Assembly: GCA_036583965.1 (NCBI GenBank)
Contig: JAZBQD010000001.1
Coordinates: forward strand, 28,616,597-28,680,596
Source of the DNA: Prunella strophiata
Taxonomy: Eukaryota > Chordata > Aves > Passeriformes > Prunellidae
DNA: 64,000 nucleotides
Direction: 5' to 3'
Position 1 is the first letter of the stretch, and the number at the start of each line of letters is the position of its first letter. Positions 36,601 to 58,838 of the stretch are shown here, piece after piece. Both the position numbers and the translations under genes were made by a program. The notes beneath the pieces are model-generated. The model worked only from the letters and a program-made list of their open reading frames with translations, was not told where the DNA came from and did no database searches.

Positions 36601-39600
36601 CAGACCAAAAGCCAGGTACTCAGAAAATTGAGAAACTCTTTATCCCCTGATACCAGTGGTTATCCTCAAATTGATGGTGGCATCTATTATTTACGTATCT
36701 CACATCCTCTACTTTCAAGCCAGCCTTAAGCTCACTAATTCTGCACAACTTGGATTCTTTATGGATACTGACACAGCTCCTCTTCTTCCTAAACAGCTTC
36801 CCCTTTTCTACACACAAGTATGTCCTATACAGCTTCTAGCTATAATCCTCCTAATATTTAGCCTTAGTTTCCATAACAAAGATATAGTCACATGAAAATA
36901 AATACATAATAAAGGCAAACTTTTCTGCAGGCCAAAGCATCATTGTAAGATCCAGCATGAATTAGAGTAACATACCTGCTAATTACATAGCTTGTGTCCC
37001 TTATCAGTCCAATTCCCTGTAGTCACTTTCCATTGCAGAAGCAAGTGCAAGAGGATATTCTCTGGCTGCTTGTTCAGAAGACCAGCATGCTGAAAACACT
37101 CTCCAAGCCAATAGTTCCCTCACAGGAACATTTAATTACTATCCTTCTTCCTTTGAATGAAAATACACAAAACTTAAGTGCTTCTTACAATCACAGATAT
37201 GGTCAAATACCAGAAAAAGGAAAGTAGTTCTTTAGGTAGCAATTTTGCTTCTGGCACAAAGCCATGGCAGTGGCCCAGGTTTTGCTGTGCCTTAAAAAAA
37301 TCCACCCACTGGAAGCATGAACTATCCCTGTCTTGTGTACTCCCTCTCACCCTCCCCTTCTGGGTAAGTGAGAGATGGATCCCCTTATGAAATGAGAATT
37401 ACATGGGTCACAATAGCAAAAGCTGCCTATAAATGCAGTAGTTTTACACAGAAATATATGCTGTCTAGTCAGGAACAATTGCCATGAAGTCCCATTTCTG
37501 GTTTTGCACATTGCACAAGCACAAGTGATGTGTGGTTGGACCAGAACACACTGTGACACAAAGTCCACACCCAGGTGGATGGGACAGACTAGGCAAAAAT
37601 GTGAGAACTCAGAGGCTGGTACCTGACCCACCTCCATTAATACATTGCCCAACCCATGAGGTTGCCCCTTTGCTCCTTCTCTTTCAGGTAAAAAAGAATT
37701 AAAACAAGTACAATCTTAACTGATGTAGGATCTGAAATATTCCTAGCAGCATATTCTACACCTTGAGAAAGAGTATGAACCAGGTGTGCAATTTTGGAAC
37801 TTGACTTTCTGATATTGTTACTTAGCTTCTAAAATTAATATTAAAAATAACTAATTTCATGGAAGAAACTTACTTCAGGATGTTTCCCTTATTGAAGGAT
37901 CACAAATCTTGGATACCAGAGAAATCCCTTGGATTTTTTATTATGTTTGAAACCTTTCCAGGACTTAACATTTAGGCAGCAGTTGAAGTATTCAGTGAAT
38001 GTATAAATTACAGATTAATCCCTATTCAGGCATTTCATGTACCTTCTTGAAATTAAAACAAACAAAACCCCCAAAAACATAAAACAAACAAGCAAAAAGA
38101 AAAAAAAAAAAAAAAAAAACAAAAACCAAAAAAACACCAAACCAAAAACAAAACAAAACAAACAAAAAAAAAACCTTCCCACAACTCCTAAATTTCAGAT
38201 CTTCCTATACTGTCAGTTTGGTGTCTAATATACAATGCCTGATAGATCATATTTACCCTGTATGAAATTTGCCTTGTTGTTCTGCCATAAGAGCTAGAGC
38301 CTAGTAAAGGTGTGTGTACATTTAAATATTTACACATACATGTATATATTATATATATATGCATGTAAATATAAACAAACCCATGCAGTTGCCTCCACTG
38401 TGAAGCATATGGCAATGTGTAAGTTGCTAAGGAATTTTATATATTGCAATTCCTGCAGTCTTTATTGCAATCACTAAAGGTAAGAATTCCCTTATCTTTA
38501 AGAAAATAGAGACTGAACTCTAAAAAGAGGTAGAACTACCTGGTTAGAACAACCCAGAAGTGTGAAAATCATAGCTAAGCATTACTGGTTTATGGATTAC
38601 AGCCAGAAAAATGCTCTATGTCCAGTTATGCTTCTGAGGGGCTAAGAACTTGAAGGGAATCTGGGCCCTAAAAAGCATTTTCAATACAACACTTGCTATC
38701 CAAATCAAGTATTTTTGATGTCCTAACAATAAAATTTGATATGGCTTGAGTTATATATCACAGCCTTAAAATGAATTTGGATATACTGGTGATAATGAAA
38801 CTGGTAGAGACACAAAGTTAATTCAGTATTTCCATAGCCAAGGATGCCAATGTAATTAAGAGCTGACATTACTGGAAACTAACTTTGATGCCTTGAAGAA
38901 CAGCCCTCAAAATTAAATATGACTAACAGTTTTAGCTTAACATAGTCTATGGTCTGAAAGCACTAGTACTGATAGTTATTAGTACCAGTTCAAGTTCAAA
39001 GCAGTTGAAACTTTCCTGAATTCAGCTGCAAGTTATCTTCACCAATCACTTTTGAAAACCATGTGATTTCTTGAGCTAGTTAATTTCAAAATTACATGCA
39101 AATTTCAGAGTGGAATCCAGCACTTGTATTTAGAGAAAAAATAATTTTAGCAAGGTTCAGCAAATCCATTCAGAAGTCTGTTGCATTCCTCCCAAACACT
39201 GGTTAGTAGATTAATAATTTTAACTTGATCCTCCAGTTCATGACCTTTTTCCTGTTGGAACATAAATCATTACTACTACCATTCCTTTTCTCATCAAAGG
39301 CTGTCTGGCCACCTTATGCTCTATGCTTTAGGAATAAAATGATACTACTAAACCTAAGGCAGTGCAAACAAAACCACACAGCACAGCATGCTTTCCTGAA
39401 GAGTTAGCCATGTTCTCCTTTATTCCCCTTGCTCTATCACATGTTTTCAGGCTTCCTTGTTTGCCATCTGGTTCCTGTTTCAATCTGCCATGTCTTCCAC
39501 TTGGCCTGTGGCCTGCTTTGTTTTATCCCTCCCACCCTACTGGGTGCAAACAAGAACTTGCAGTCAACTTTCAAAACCACACTGATCATAGAATGAGGCA

Positions 39601-42600
39601 AAAGAATTCTACACGTTTTAAGACCAATGGGAAACATTGTGGTCACTCACCTTGACCTTCTCTGTAATGCAGACCAAAGAATCCAACCCAGCAATTTCTA
39701 GATCAAGCCTGTAACTTCACTTGGACCAGCAATGTGTCATTAGGAAGGTTACTTTAAAAGACCTACCAGATCTGTGTGGTCACATACTTCAGTTCTGGCA
39801 GTCCTAGGAACCACAGAAAATGACAGCAGAGAGGCAGTTGCTTGGGTTTATTCTGATGCTTACCATTAGCAACTATTTGGATGATCAAAATGAACCATTT
39901 AACAGCACCTGGATAGAAAGAACCCTGACAATCCTAGAAGGGGACTTTGTCTGGGAGCACAGAGAAGCAACATCTTGCAGGCTGGGGGAACATATCAAAT
40001 GTACAGGAGGCAGAAGAGCTTAATCTAAGGCCTCTGCTCTTAACCTGTTTAGTAGGGCTGTTTTGATTCTTATTTTATTGCTCTCTCTCTCTCTCTCTCT
40101 TGCTATAAAATCAAGTTTTGTACAGTCAGGATGACCATAATACATAGATCTTACTCTCCATTGGGCTACTTCTTTCAAACTTTAGGCATGTTCTTCTAGT
40201 AAACAGATCCTTATTAACCACCAGTTCAGAGATGCTCCATTTCCTTGCTGGTGTCTGACTGCATCACAGCCCAGGCTGGTTAGAACTACCCAGACTTATG
40301 GGCACCATCACTGTAGCACAGAGGACTTAATCAGAGGAAAAAAGCCATGAGGCATTTTCTTATCTTGAACACGAGAGTTCTGGTTCTTGATGGAAAATAA
40401 CCACCCTATATATCAAATAGAATGGATTTCAAGAATTTAACTAAACATCTCACTTGCAAGAAATATCAGGTGGAAATTTGCAGATGGGACATTAACTGAA
40501 AGGTAATGTTCTGTCTGCCATATTGAAATGTTTCAAGTGTCTGCATGAAATAATTAATTAAAGTTTCAAATGAGACTTTTAAGACATTGAAATATGCCTC
40601 CTACACACTTGCCTAAGCTGTCAGAAGCTGCAAACACCCACACATTTTAAATATGTAATTTATATGGAATACAAAGAACACTTCACTTTTAAAGGTGGTT
40701 AGCTTCAAAACTTACTACCAAAGTTGTCTCTATGCATGTGCTTTGAAACACAGACAAGTAAAAATTCCAATTGACATTTAAAAATTGTTTCTTCAGTAAC
40801 TTCAGAAAGCAAGTACCTGGAAGTATCCTAAGAAGTCATTAATCTTTTGCTTACATCTTCTGCTCTTCACTTCCTTTACATGGTGACTGTTATTATATGA
40901 AGTAGAGATGCTGCTGGAGTAAGGTCAGTGCCAAAGGCAGATTGTGTCCCTTTCTTTCACCACTGCAATAGAGAAGGGCAGTGCTCCTAAGCAACATTCC
41001 ACGTGCTCTCTCTGAGCACATGGAAATTACTGCTTTGGCTGAATTGCCTGACCATAGTGACCCAGATAAGTGCCATATTTACAAGGGACCGGATGTGTCC
41101 TGTGAACAGCCCATCCCACAGATAAAGCTGTGGCTTAAGAGCTAAAGCCAAACACAGAATAACAATGAGTGTTTTGGGAAGCCAAAGCCTCAAGCCAGGA
41201 CTCAGAAAAAAGAAGAAATCTACACTGACAAAGCACTGGCTGCCCAGCCAGCAGCAGCTGAAATAGCCTATTCTGGCATGGTGGTGAAGGGGCAATAACA
41301 AGAGCCTGAGCAGCTTTCACTAACAAGACATGGACATGCAGGTCCTGAGAGGGTTTCTCCTAGCTCAGCCCTCTCACAGCTCCATACTGTGAGGGCTACA
41401 ACTAGACACACTTTTACTTACACTAACCCTTAGCCTTGCTAACATCAGCTGTCAGGTGCTTCCTGAGACACTTAGGCTTGGCCTGTTTGTCAATTTTTTA
41501 GGCACTGCACTAATTCTGTGGTTCTGAGTGATATCTTACAGCCCTGTGAAACCAGGACTTTGTTCCTTCAGTAGACCCATTACAGCTGGTAACGCAGCAA
41601 TGTGCTGTGAGTGATGGAAAGCTGTCTCCCTCTGTGTCAGGAGAGGAACCTGAGTCCTGAGCTACTGTCTCATAGCAACTCCTTTACCTCGTTCTCTAGA
41701 CACACACAAAACTGTGCAGTGCTTTGCTAAGCTCACAGTGAGATGCAACAACCTTACATTGGCTGTACATACCCACCATGGTATGAACATGTGCTTTGAA
41801 CAACTGTCATCCATCATATCCAACCTCCCCACCTACAAACCCCTGCCTAGAGAATCAGCCACCACAATTTCAGTATCACCACACTGTTCCAGTCATGATG
41901 AAAAAAAAAAAACATGTAAAGAAGCAAAAATTTCGAGAAGTAGCACGGTTCATTTGACCACTATGACAGTAACAACACTCATAAACCACCACCACTAGCA
42001 GCAAAGAGGGGAAAAAAAGGGCAACTGCAAAGCAGCTGGTGTTGAAATACCTGCTGTATTTCAGCACTCTTCTGTAAACAGGTAGACAAAGTCTTTGGGA
42101 TTCTGTCCTAACAGCACCACCTTCTGGTACTGCACTAAAAAACCCCAACCAAATCTCTGCCAAACCAATTTCTAAATAATGTCCAGTAAGCCAGGTCACT
42201 TGGTAATTCCTCCTCCTCCTCTCCATCCTCCACCCTCCAATTCCAAGGATGCCATTCCAACTCTGAGTACATCTCTCCTCCCCCCCAGACTGCAGCGATC
42301 CTTACTGACTACGTTGGCCATCACCTGACACCTGCACTCCAGAAATCTTGGCACAGGCTTGAGATGAAGCACTGCAGCAGTTCCAAACCACTGCTCTGGC
42401 ACAGCAGCACTGAAGACAGAATTAGTTACTGCTCTTGTGTGTCTTACTGTTCCTTACAACACAAGCTCAGTTTTGTCTTTGTTACAATCAAACAATGACA
42501 GAATGAGTAACTGCTGCTTCCTCATTATCACAGCTGCTTCATGCATCAAACAAGAGCAAAACCTAACTTTACATGCAGGAAGACATGTTATCACTTTAGC

Positions 42601-45600
42601 ACAGTTTAAAATATTCCACTACAGTCTTCTGCACACATTTGAAAATTTAAAATGTTACTGAATGCTGCACAGAAGTTATGAAAAGCAAGTAGGCTCCACT
42701 AAAGCATGGACACCAGCAGCTACTGACCTTTCATGGAACACAGCCAGCAGAATGAAAAGTTCAAAGAGCAAGACCTCATGACTACTGAGAGGTAAACACA
42801 GATAACTGACAGATATGTGACTTTGTAAATAGCAAAGTCAGCATATGTGCTCAGCAATAAAACAATCTTTATTGTTTCCCTTCCCATTGCAAAGTCAAAC
42901 TGTCAGGGACAATTTTCTGTCACAGAGGAATCATCAGCATCCACTTGGAAAGTGGACAAGCTTAGCTAGTTTTCAAAGCTTTACAGCACCAGCTGCTTCT
43001 GAAGAAAGTCTATGAGGAACTGTTGTGTAAGGCAGATCTTCCCAACAGTTAGGTTTTACACTTCGAGAGAGAGTCACAACCTATAAACTTACCCTACACA
43101 TGTAGGAAAAAATAGATTATGTAAAACAAACACACACATACACAAAACAAAAACACTTGTGGCAAGAGAAAACACCTTGTTCCAACCAACATGACATGTG
43201 CAGGCAAGTACTGGGGCACACCTGTAGTTATTGGAAAAGCAGTTCAATTCCTAGATTTGGTTAACAAACAGTGCTGTGTAGCATGCAAAATACCACTTCA
43301 GAAATCAGAAAGGTAAGGACTGCTATGAACCCTCTGCCAATTAACTGTGTCTGTATTTCCAGCTGCTGCTGATCCTGTCAGTATGGTGCCTGGAAGTTTG
43401 GAAAGAGGAACCTGGTGTGATGAACATACGCTCCATGAACGCTTAGATATTATTGAAGAGGTAAGAGGGATTGTGGCAGCTCCTGAACCTTACCAGACCT
43501 CTGCCCTATCCTTTTGACCAAAGAAAAGGATGTTTCTAAAGAGTGACCCTTCTTGACTTTATTCTAGTCAAGGCTGGACTACTTTTTTCAGATGTCATAG
43601 TTTATAACTATCCATAAAGCCAGCATCACCACAAACATATAATCTTGATGAATTCCAAAAAACCTGATTAATAATTCATTATATATCAGCCTTTTCTAGA
43701 ATGTTTATAATCTAAACATCCTAATCTGTGCCTTTAATCTAAAAATTTCAGAATTGGTATTTGCAGAGTTTCACATAGGCTTATGAGCAGATGTGAGTTC
43801 TGCAGGTAACTCCAAGACTGACAGAGGAGTTTCTGCTCACCCCTGCTGACACTTAAGAGCTAAATGAACTCTATTATGGGGATTCCAGGAAAACTGCAAA
43901 GTTTGATTATTTTTTTTTTTCCCCCCTGGTGTATTAAGCACTCACAAGATACCTGCTAACTATTCTCAGCTGGGCAATTTCCAAACTTCATGCTGTGGCT
44001 CTCAAATGGGAACATGACCTCTCTTCTGCTCTAGTCCCAGCCCTTGTCTTTCCACCCCATCAGCTCCTCTCCTCATGCATGCAGATTCTCTTATTGCATC
44101 TGATAAATTGCAATCTGATAAATTTCTCTCAGAAATAAGAAAGAATTAAAAACAAACTAATGCAAAGCTCCAAGAAGTCAAATTCTGCTTCATACAGGGG
44201 TGCTTTAATGTAACTATTGCAAAACCAAGTGCTGATACTTGGTGCCACTAGAGGCCAGCAGAACACAAGAAATGTTTAAACCTGCAATGCGCATTATAGA
44301 TTAAATTAGCTGTTGGCATTAAAGGACATGAGGTTTACATTTCCACAAACACACCTGGTGCAATTCCTTCCACTTGACCCTCTGACTACCTCCTTTCTCC
44401 ATTTGTCTCCCTTGTTTCCATTAGAAAGTAATAAAAACAGTGGAGCACCTAGAATCAGAAGTCAAATCGCTCCTCAACATCATCAGTGAGACAACACTGA
44501 ACATCCCCACTGTTCCAGGAACTCCACTTATAGACGTTTTTGATGGTCAGTATCTCATCAGGTACAACCTAAACTGAAATAAAGGGTTACATATGTTATT
44601 ATTAAATATGCCATATTTTCTCTCTCAAGATGTGAACTAATTCAGCTCAGGATAGCTAAGGCCTCAGAACTGGGGGCCTCAGGACCCCAGTTGTGGGTCC
44701 AGTTTGGAAAATCAGATTTCAACAGCCAATAAAGAGAGGGCTGGCAGAAAAGGAAGCTACTCACCTTAGAATGGCAGGACAGACTATGCTATCTCAAGGT
44801 CCCTTCCAGATTTAAGATCCTGTGGTTCTTTAGCTTCATATGTGACAAAATAAGGGACGGCATCAAAATTTTTCAAAAATTGGAAGTATTGCCATTTTGA
44901 TATCCTACATGTTGGATTGACCCCTTACAAAAAACATGCTCCTGGATAAACATTTTTGGAATAAATTAAACCATAACAGAAATTAGTTGGATGAGACCAC
45001 CTATTCTACTTTCTTATAATGCTCTATGCTCTTCATCCTCTGCCTAAATATCAACAGTGTACTTAATGAGGTGAGACACTCTTGGTGGAAAATAAACCAC
45101 TTGTGGACAGATAAAAGCATCCACAAACACGTTTATGAAGTCAGTTTTGTCAGTGCTGGGTTGTTTGTTCATTTAAGGTAGCAGTACCTGGGCACACTCC
45201 AGCGCACTTAGATTATGGAAGTGGGCTTGAAGTAGACAGCAGCAGAGTTCATGCTGGTTTTTGGTTCTTGCAGCTGGCTGTATGGATCTGATAACCATGA
45301 CTGATCCTATCCTCACCAACTTTGTTATCCACTGAAGTTTACAGGTTTCTGTGAGGGGCAGTTCACAGGTTAACAATTAAGTTACTCCCCTGCAAAGGAA
45401 GGGGATACTCCAGTAAAAGTGAAAAGTACTCCAGTAAAGCATTGCAGTGAATTTAAAACAGAAATCAGCACATTTGCAACAAATCTATAGCAAGTACTAC
45501 TCAGATGGATCGTGCAACAACTGCCAAATTGCTCAAGAAGTACAGATTGGACCTTCCTTCTATGATTTTGTGAATCAATGTAACAATTCCCCACACTTTA

Positions 45601-45706
45601 GAGTAGCAAGATTGATGTTTTATAAGAGATTTATCCACAAAGATTGATCCTGATCTCATAACCAAAAATAATCACATCAACTCTTCTCTACACAGATACC
45701 AGCTGA
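33567..45706 (+). CDS. PLAC9: Placenta-specific protein 9 (PLAC9), 4 exons
   Basis: Joins 33567-33624, 43363-43460, 44425-44545 and 45696-45706; phases agree and give 95 residues (human about 97). A hydrophobic signal peptide (MLFLWALVFALVLQEQG) marks it as secreted, with cleavage likely near residues 18-23. The conserved core CDEHTLHERLDIIEEKVIKT then VEHLESEVKSLLNIISE matches the PLAC9 family pattern CDxHxxxxxRLDxxEExVxKTVxHLxxEVKxLL, a short amphipathic helical segment likely to self-associate. It ends IDVFDDTS. Molecular function is poorly defined; reports concern growth regulation. It is convergent with ANXA11, the same arrangement as in human. The start is chosen because the signal peptide begins there, although the frame stays open upstream to an ATG at 33015. 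Confidence 0.93.
35341..35455. promoter_or_regulatory. Small CpG-rich islet inside PLAC9 intron 1
   Basis: GGTGGCCGGAGG, CCCCGCGCACGGGCCAGC and GAGCTCGAACCCCGAGCG give many CpGs in about 115 bases, amid AT-rich intron. It may be an enhancer, an alternative start or an eroded island. No conserved peptide is seen. Confidence 0.35.
36324..36344. repeat. (TGTA)n microsatellite
   Basis: TATGTATGTATGTATGTGTG in PLAC9 intron 1. Confidence 0.85.
38055..38175. repeat. A-rich (AAAC/AAAAC) low-complexity tract
   Basis: AAACAAACAAAACCC runs around a core of about 20 As, in PLAC9 intron 1. Confidence 0.9.
40080..40101. repeat. (CT)n microsatellite
   Basis: A pure CT run of about 20 bases in PLAC9 intron 1. 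Confidence 0.9.
43363..43460 (+). CDS. PLAC9: PLAC9 coding exon 2
   Basis: The acceptor is CTGTATTTCCAG|CTGCTG and the donor GAAGAG|GTAAGA. Encodes AAADPVSMVPGSLERGTWCD then EHTLHERLDIIEE, ending in phase 0. Confidence 0.95.
44425..44545 (+). CDS. PLAC9: PLAC9 coding exon 3
   Basis: The acceptor is TTTCCATTAG|AAAGTA and the donor TTTGATG|GTCAGT. Encodes KVIKTVEHLESEVKSLLNII and continues to PGTPLIDVFD plus one base. Confidence 0.95.
44740..44832 (+). repeat. CR1 LINE 3'-end fragment in PLAC9 intron 3
   Basis: GGCAGGACAGACTATGCTAT, CAAGGTCCCTTCCAGATTTA and AGATCCTGTGGTTCTTT match the 3' end of a CR1 subfamily (gacagactagatgatctc...ggtcccttccaa...gattctgtgattct). Confidence 0.65.
45696..45706 (+). 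CDS. PLAC9: PLAC9 coding exon 4 (11 coding bases)
   Basis: The acceptor is CTCTACACAG|ATACC. AT completes Asp, then Thr, Ser and TGA. The phase fit and a poly-A signal 151 bases downstream support it. Confidence 0.8.
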
Positions 45707-45856
45707 GCACTGTGAAGACAGAAGACAGGTGAATGTAACAGTGTGGTTGTCATTAACAGTTGCTCTTCTGATCATTTAATAAGATTGTGTTTCCAGAATT
45801 TGTGCAGGGTTAACAATTCTCAGCTGTAGTTTGTCTTCTGTGTTGCTGTGCTTTAT

Positions 45857-45862
45857 AATAAA
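45857..45862 (+). terminator. PLAC9: PLAC9 polyadenylation signal AATAAA
   Basis: AATAAA within TTTATAATAAAAAGG, 151 bases after the stop codon and in the PLAC9 direction. Confidence 0.75.
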
Positions 45863-46843
45863 AAGGTATTTGCTTTCAGACACAGTTTTAATCTTTGCAT
45901 TCTAAATCTTTCAGGAGCCCTACTTTATCAAAACTGCCTTTCAAATACAGCATTGTCAGTAAGAAAACAAGATCAGTTTGTGTTCATCAGGTGGTGATCA
46001 GGACTAAAACACAGCTAACAAACTTCTCTTAATTCAAAAGCTTCCTCCTTCCCTTGCAAAGAAGTGAACTCTTGCTACTAGTTTCAGCCAACAGACTTCC
46101 AGCTGCAAATTCCTCTCAAGACATGCTCAGATTGTCTGACAGAAATGAGTGTCTGGTCTGCCTTTGGACACAGGACACACTGCTGCCACTGAGCAAAATG
46201 GGAGTCCTGTCAGCAAGTCCCAGTCAGAATCTATCATTTGGACACATGGCTACCATATTCTGTAATCTTTACACTCCCCTCCCTTGCAATGGTGACAAAT
46301 GCAATCCAGAATGAAACCCAGGAGGACATTGCCCTTTTCTTTCAAGACAAATAGCAATACAACTTCTAGGAAAAAGGACCTGCCAGACCCACACACAATA
46401 GAGACAGAACACTTACATGTATGTACTTCAGTAAGGGGAGTTTGCATGTTCTTGATTAACAAGCAGTCCATTTTCACTGACCTAGCTCAAAAACCTTTCC
46501 CCTGCTTGGTACGTTTTATCTTTACATGTTTTTATTTTGAGAACAACAAGCTGAAGAGATTTCATCCATGCCAGCAGGGAATAAAATTTCAGAGTTCCAA
46601 GAGTAAGAGAAATTACAACATGCAAAATGAAAATACTGAGCAATAACTACAGATTACATGTCTCATGTACAGACAATTGCTCATCAACAGCACACAACTC
46701 CCTAACTCTTACCAAAACAACAATTTCTGAATAAACCTGTGGAAGAGAACTTCTATGGAAAAACTAAGTGGGTTACATAAACTGAGTCATCACTCACATA
46801 CATCAACATGAACACCAAAAGGCACAGTCTGCAAAGACTTAGC
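45863..46843. other. Gap between convergent 3' ends of PLAC9 and ANXA11
   Basis: About 1 kb, AT-rich. I see no gene or clear repeat in it. Confidence 0.6.
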
Positions 46844-46849
46844 TTTAAT
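46844..46849 (-). terminator. ANXA11: ANXA11 distal polyadenylation signal ATTAAA
   Basis: ATTAAA in GAAATTAAAGCTAAG, 660 bases after the stop, followed by GT-rich TTTTGGTGTTCATGTTGATG. This context looks better than the proximal signal and would give a 3' UTR of about 0.7 kb. Confidence 0.5.
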
Positions 46850-47342
46850 TTCATAATCTCTTCTTACATATATATATATTTAAGGCACAATCCAAAACCT
46901 TTAAACATTAATGACAGAATCTTTACTACTGTCAACATTATTCCTGCCTTGTGACAGTCTGTCTTAGTAAGAATGAAATGTGGAACATATCTTCCTTGAA
47001 AAGAATCAAGGTAAAAAAACAGAACTTGACAAAACTTCTTTAAAGCAGTCTTAACTAGACACAAAACCTCTAGGCTGCCATCTCCACTTATCAGGAAGTG
47101 GGCTAGCACAAAACCAACTCTGTATACAACAGATAAAAAACTTGCACTAAAATGGCACTCAATGTTTATACAAAAGAACACCTAAAAATCATACAACTGT
47201 GATTTCTGTTTCATTAAACAAACATTATTTTAACATGATATAAGCAGAAAAGAAATAATGACCATTCATGGATTGCTGAGGGTACCATACAGACTCCTGA
47301 GCAGATGGCACATAAGCTTGGTATTCTGGGGGGGGCTTGGCA

Positions 47343-47348
47343 TTTATT
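47343..47348 (-). terminator. ANXA11: ANXA11 proximal polyadenylation signal AATAAA
   Basis: AATAAA in the minus strand about 160 bases after the stop codon. Confidence 0.45.
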
Positions 47349-47508
47349 ACCTACTACTTTTGAACTGAAGATATATGCAGTATTATCTTTTAAAATGCAA
47401 TTGCTTTAGAAGAAACAGGTCATTACATATTTACTTATGGAGAAAAAAAGATGCTTTGCAGCAAGTATGTGAAAAGAGCAGCTTTTTAAGAAAAGCTCAA
47501 TGCTCCAT

Positions 47509-58829
<11,321 letters not shown>

Positions 58830-58838
58830 TGCAAAGAT

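Larger units (their letters stand above)
33625..43362 (+). other. PLAC9: PLAC9 intron 1 (9.7 kb)
   Basis: GT...AG bounded. It contains a CpG-rich islet (35341-35455), TGTA and CT microsatellites and an A-rich tract. No other exon is recognised. Confidence 0.7.

Noticed and set aside
40080..40101. CT run as a polypyrimidine tract of a PLAC9 internal exon
   Set aside because: No open exon with a matching phase follows; it is a plain microsatellite.
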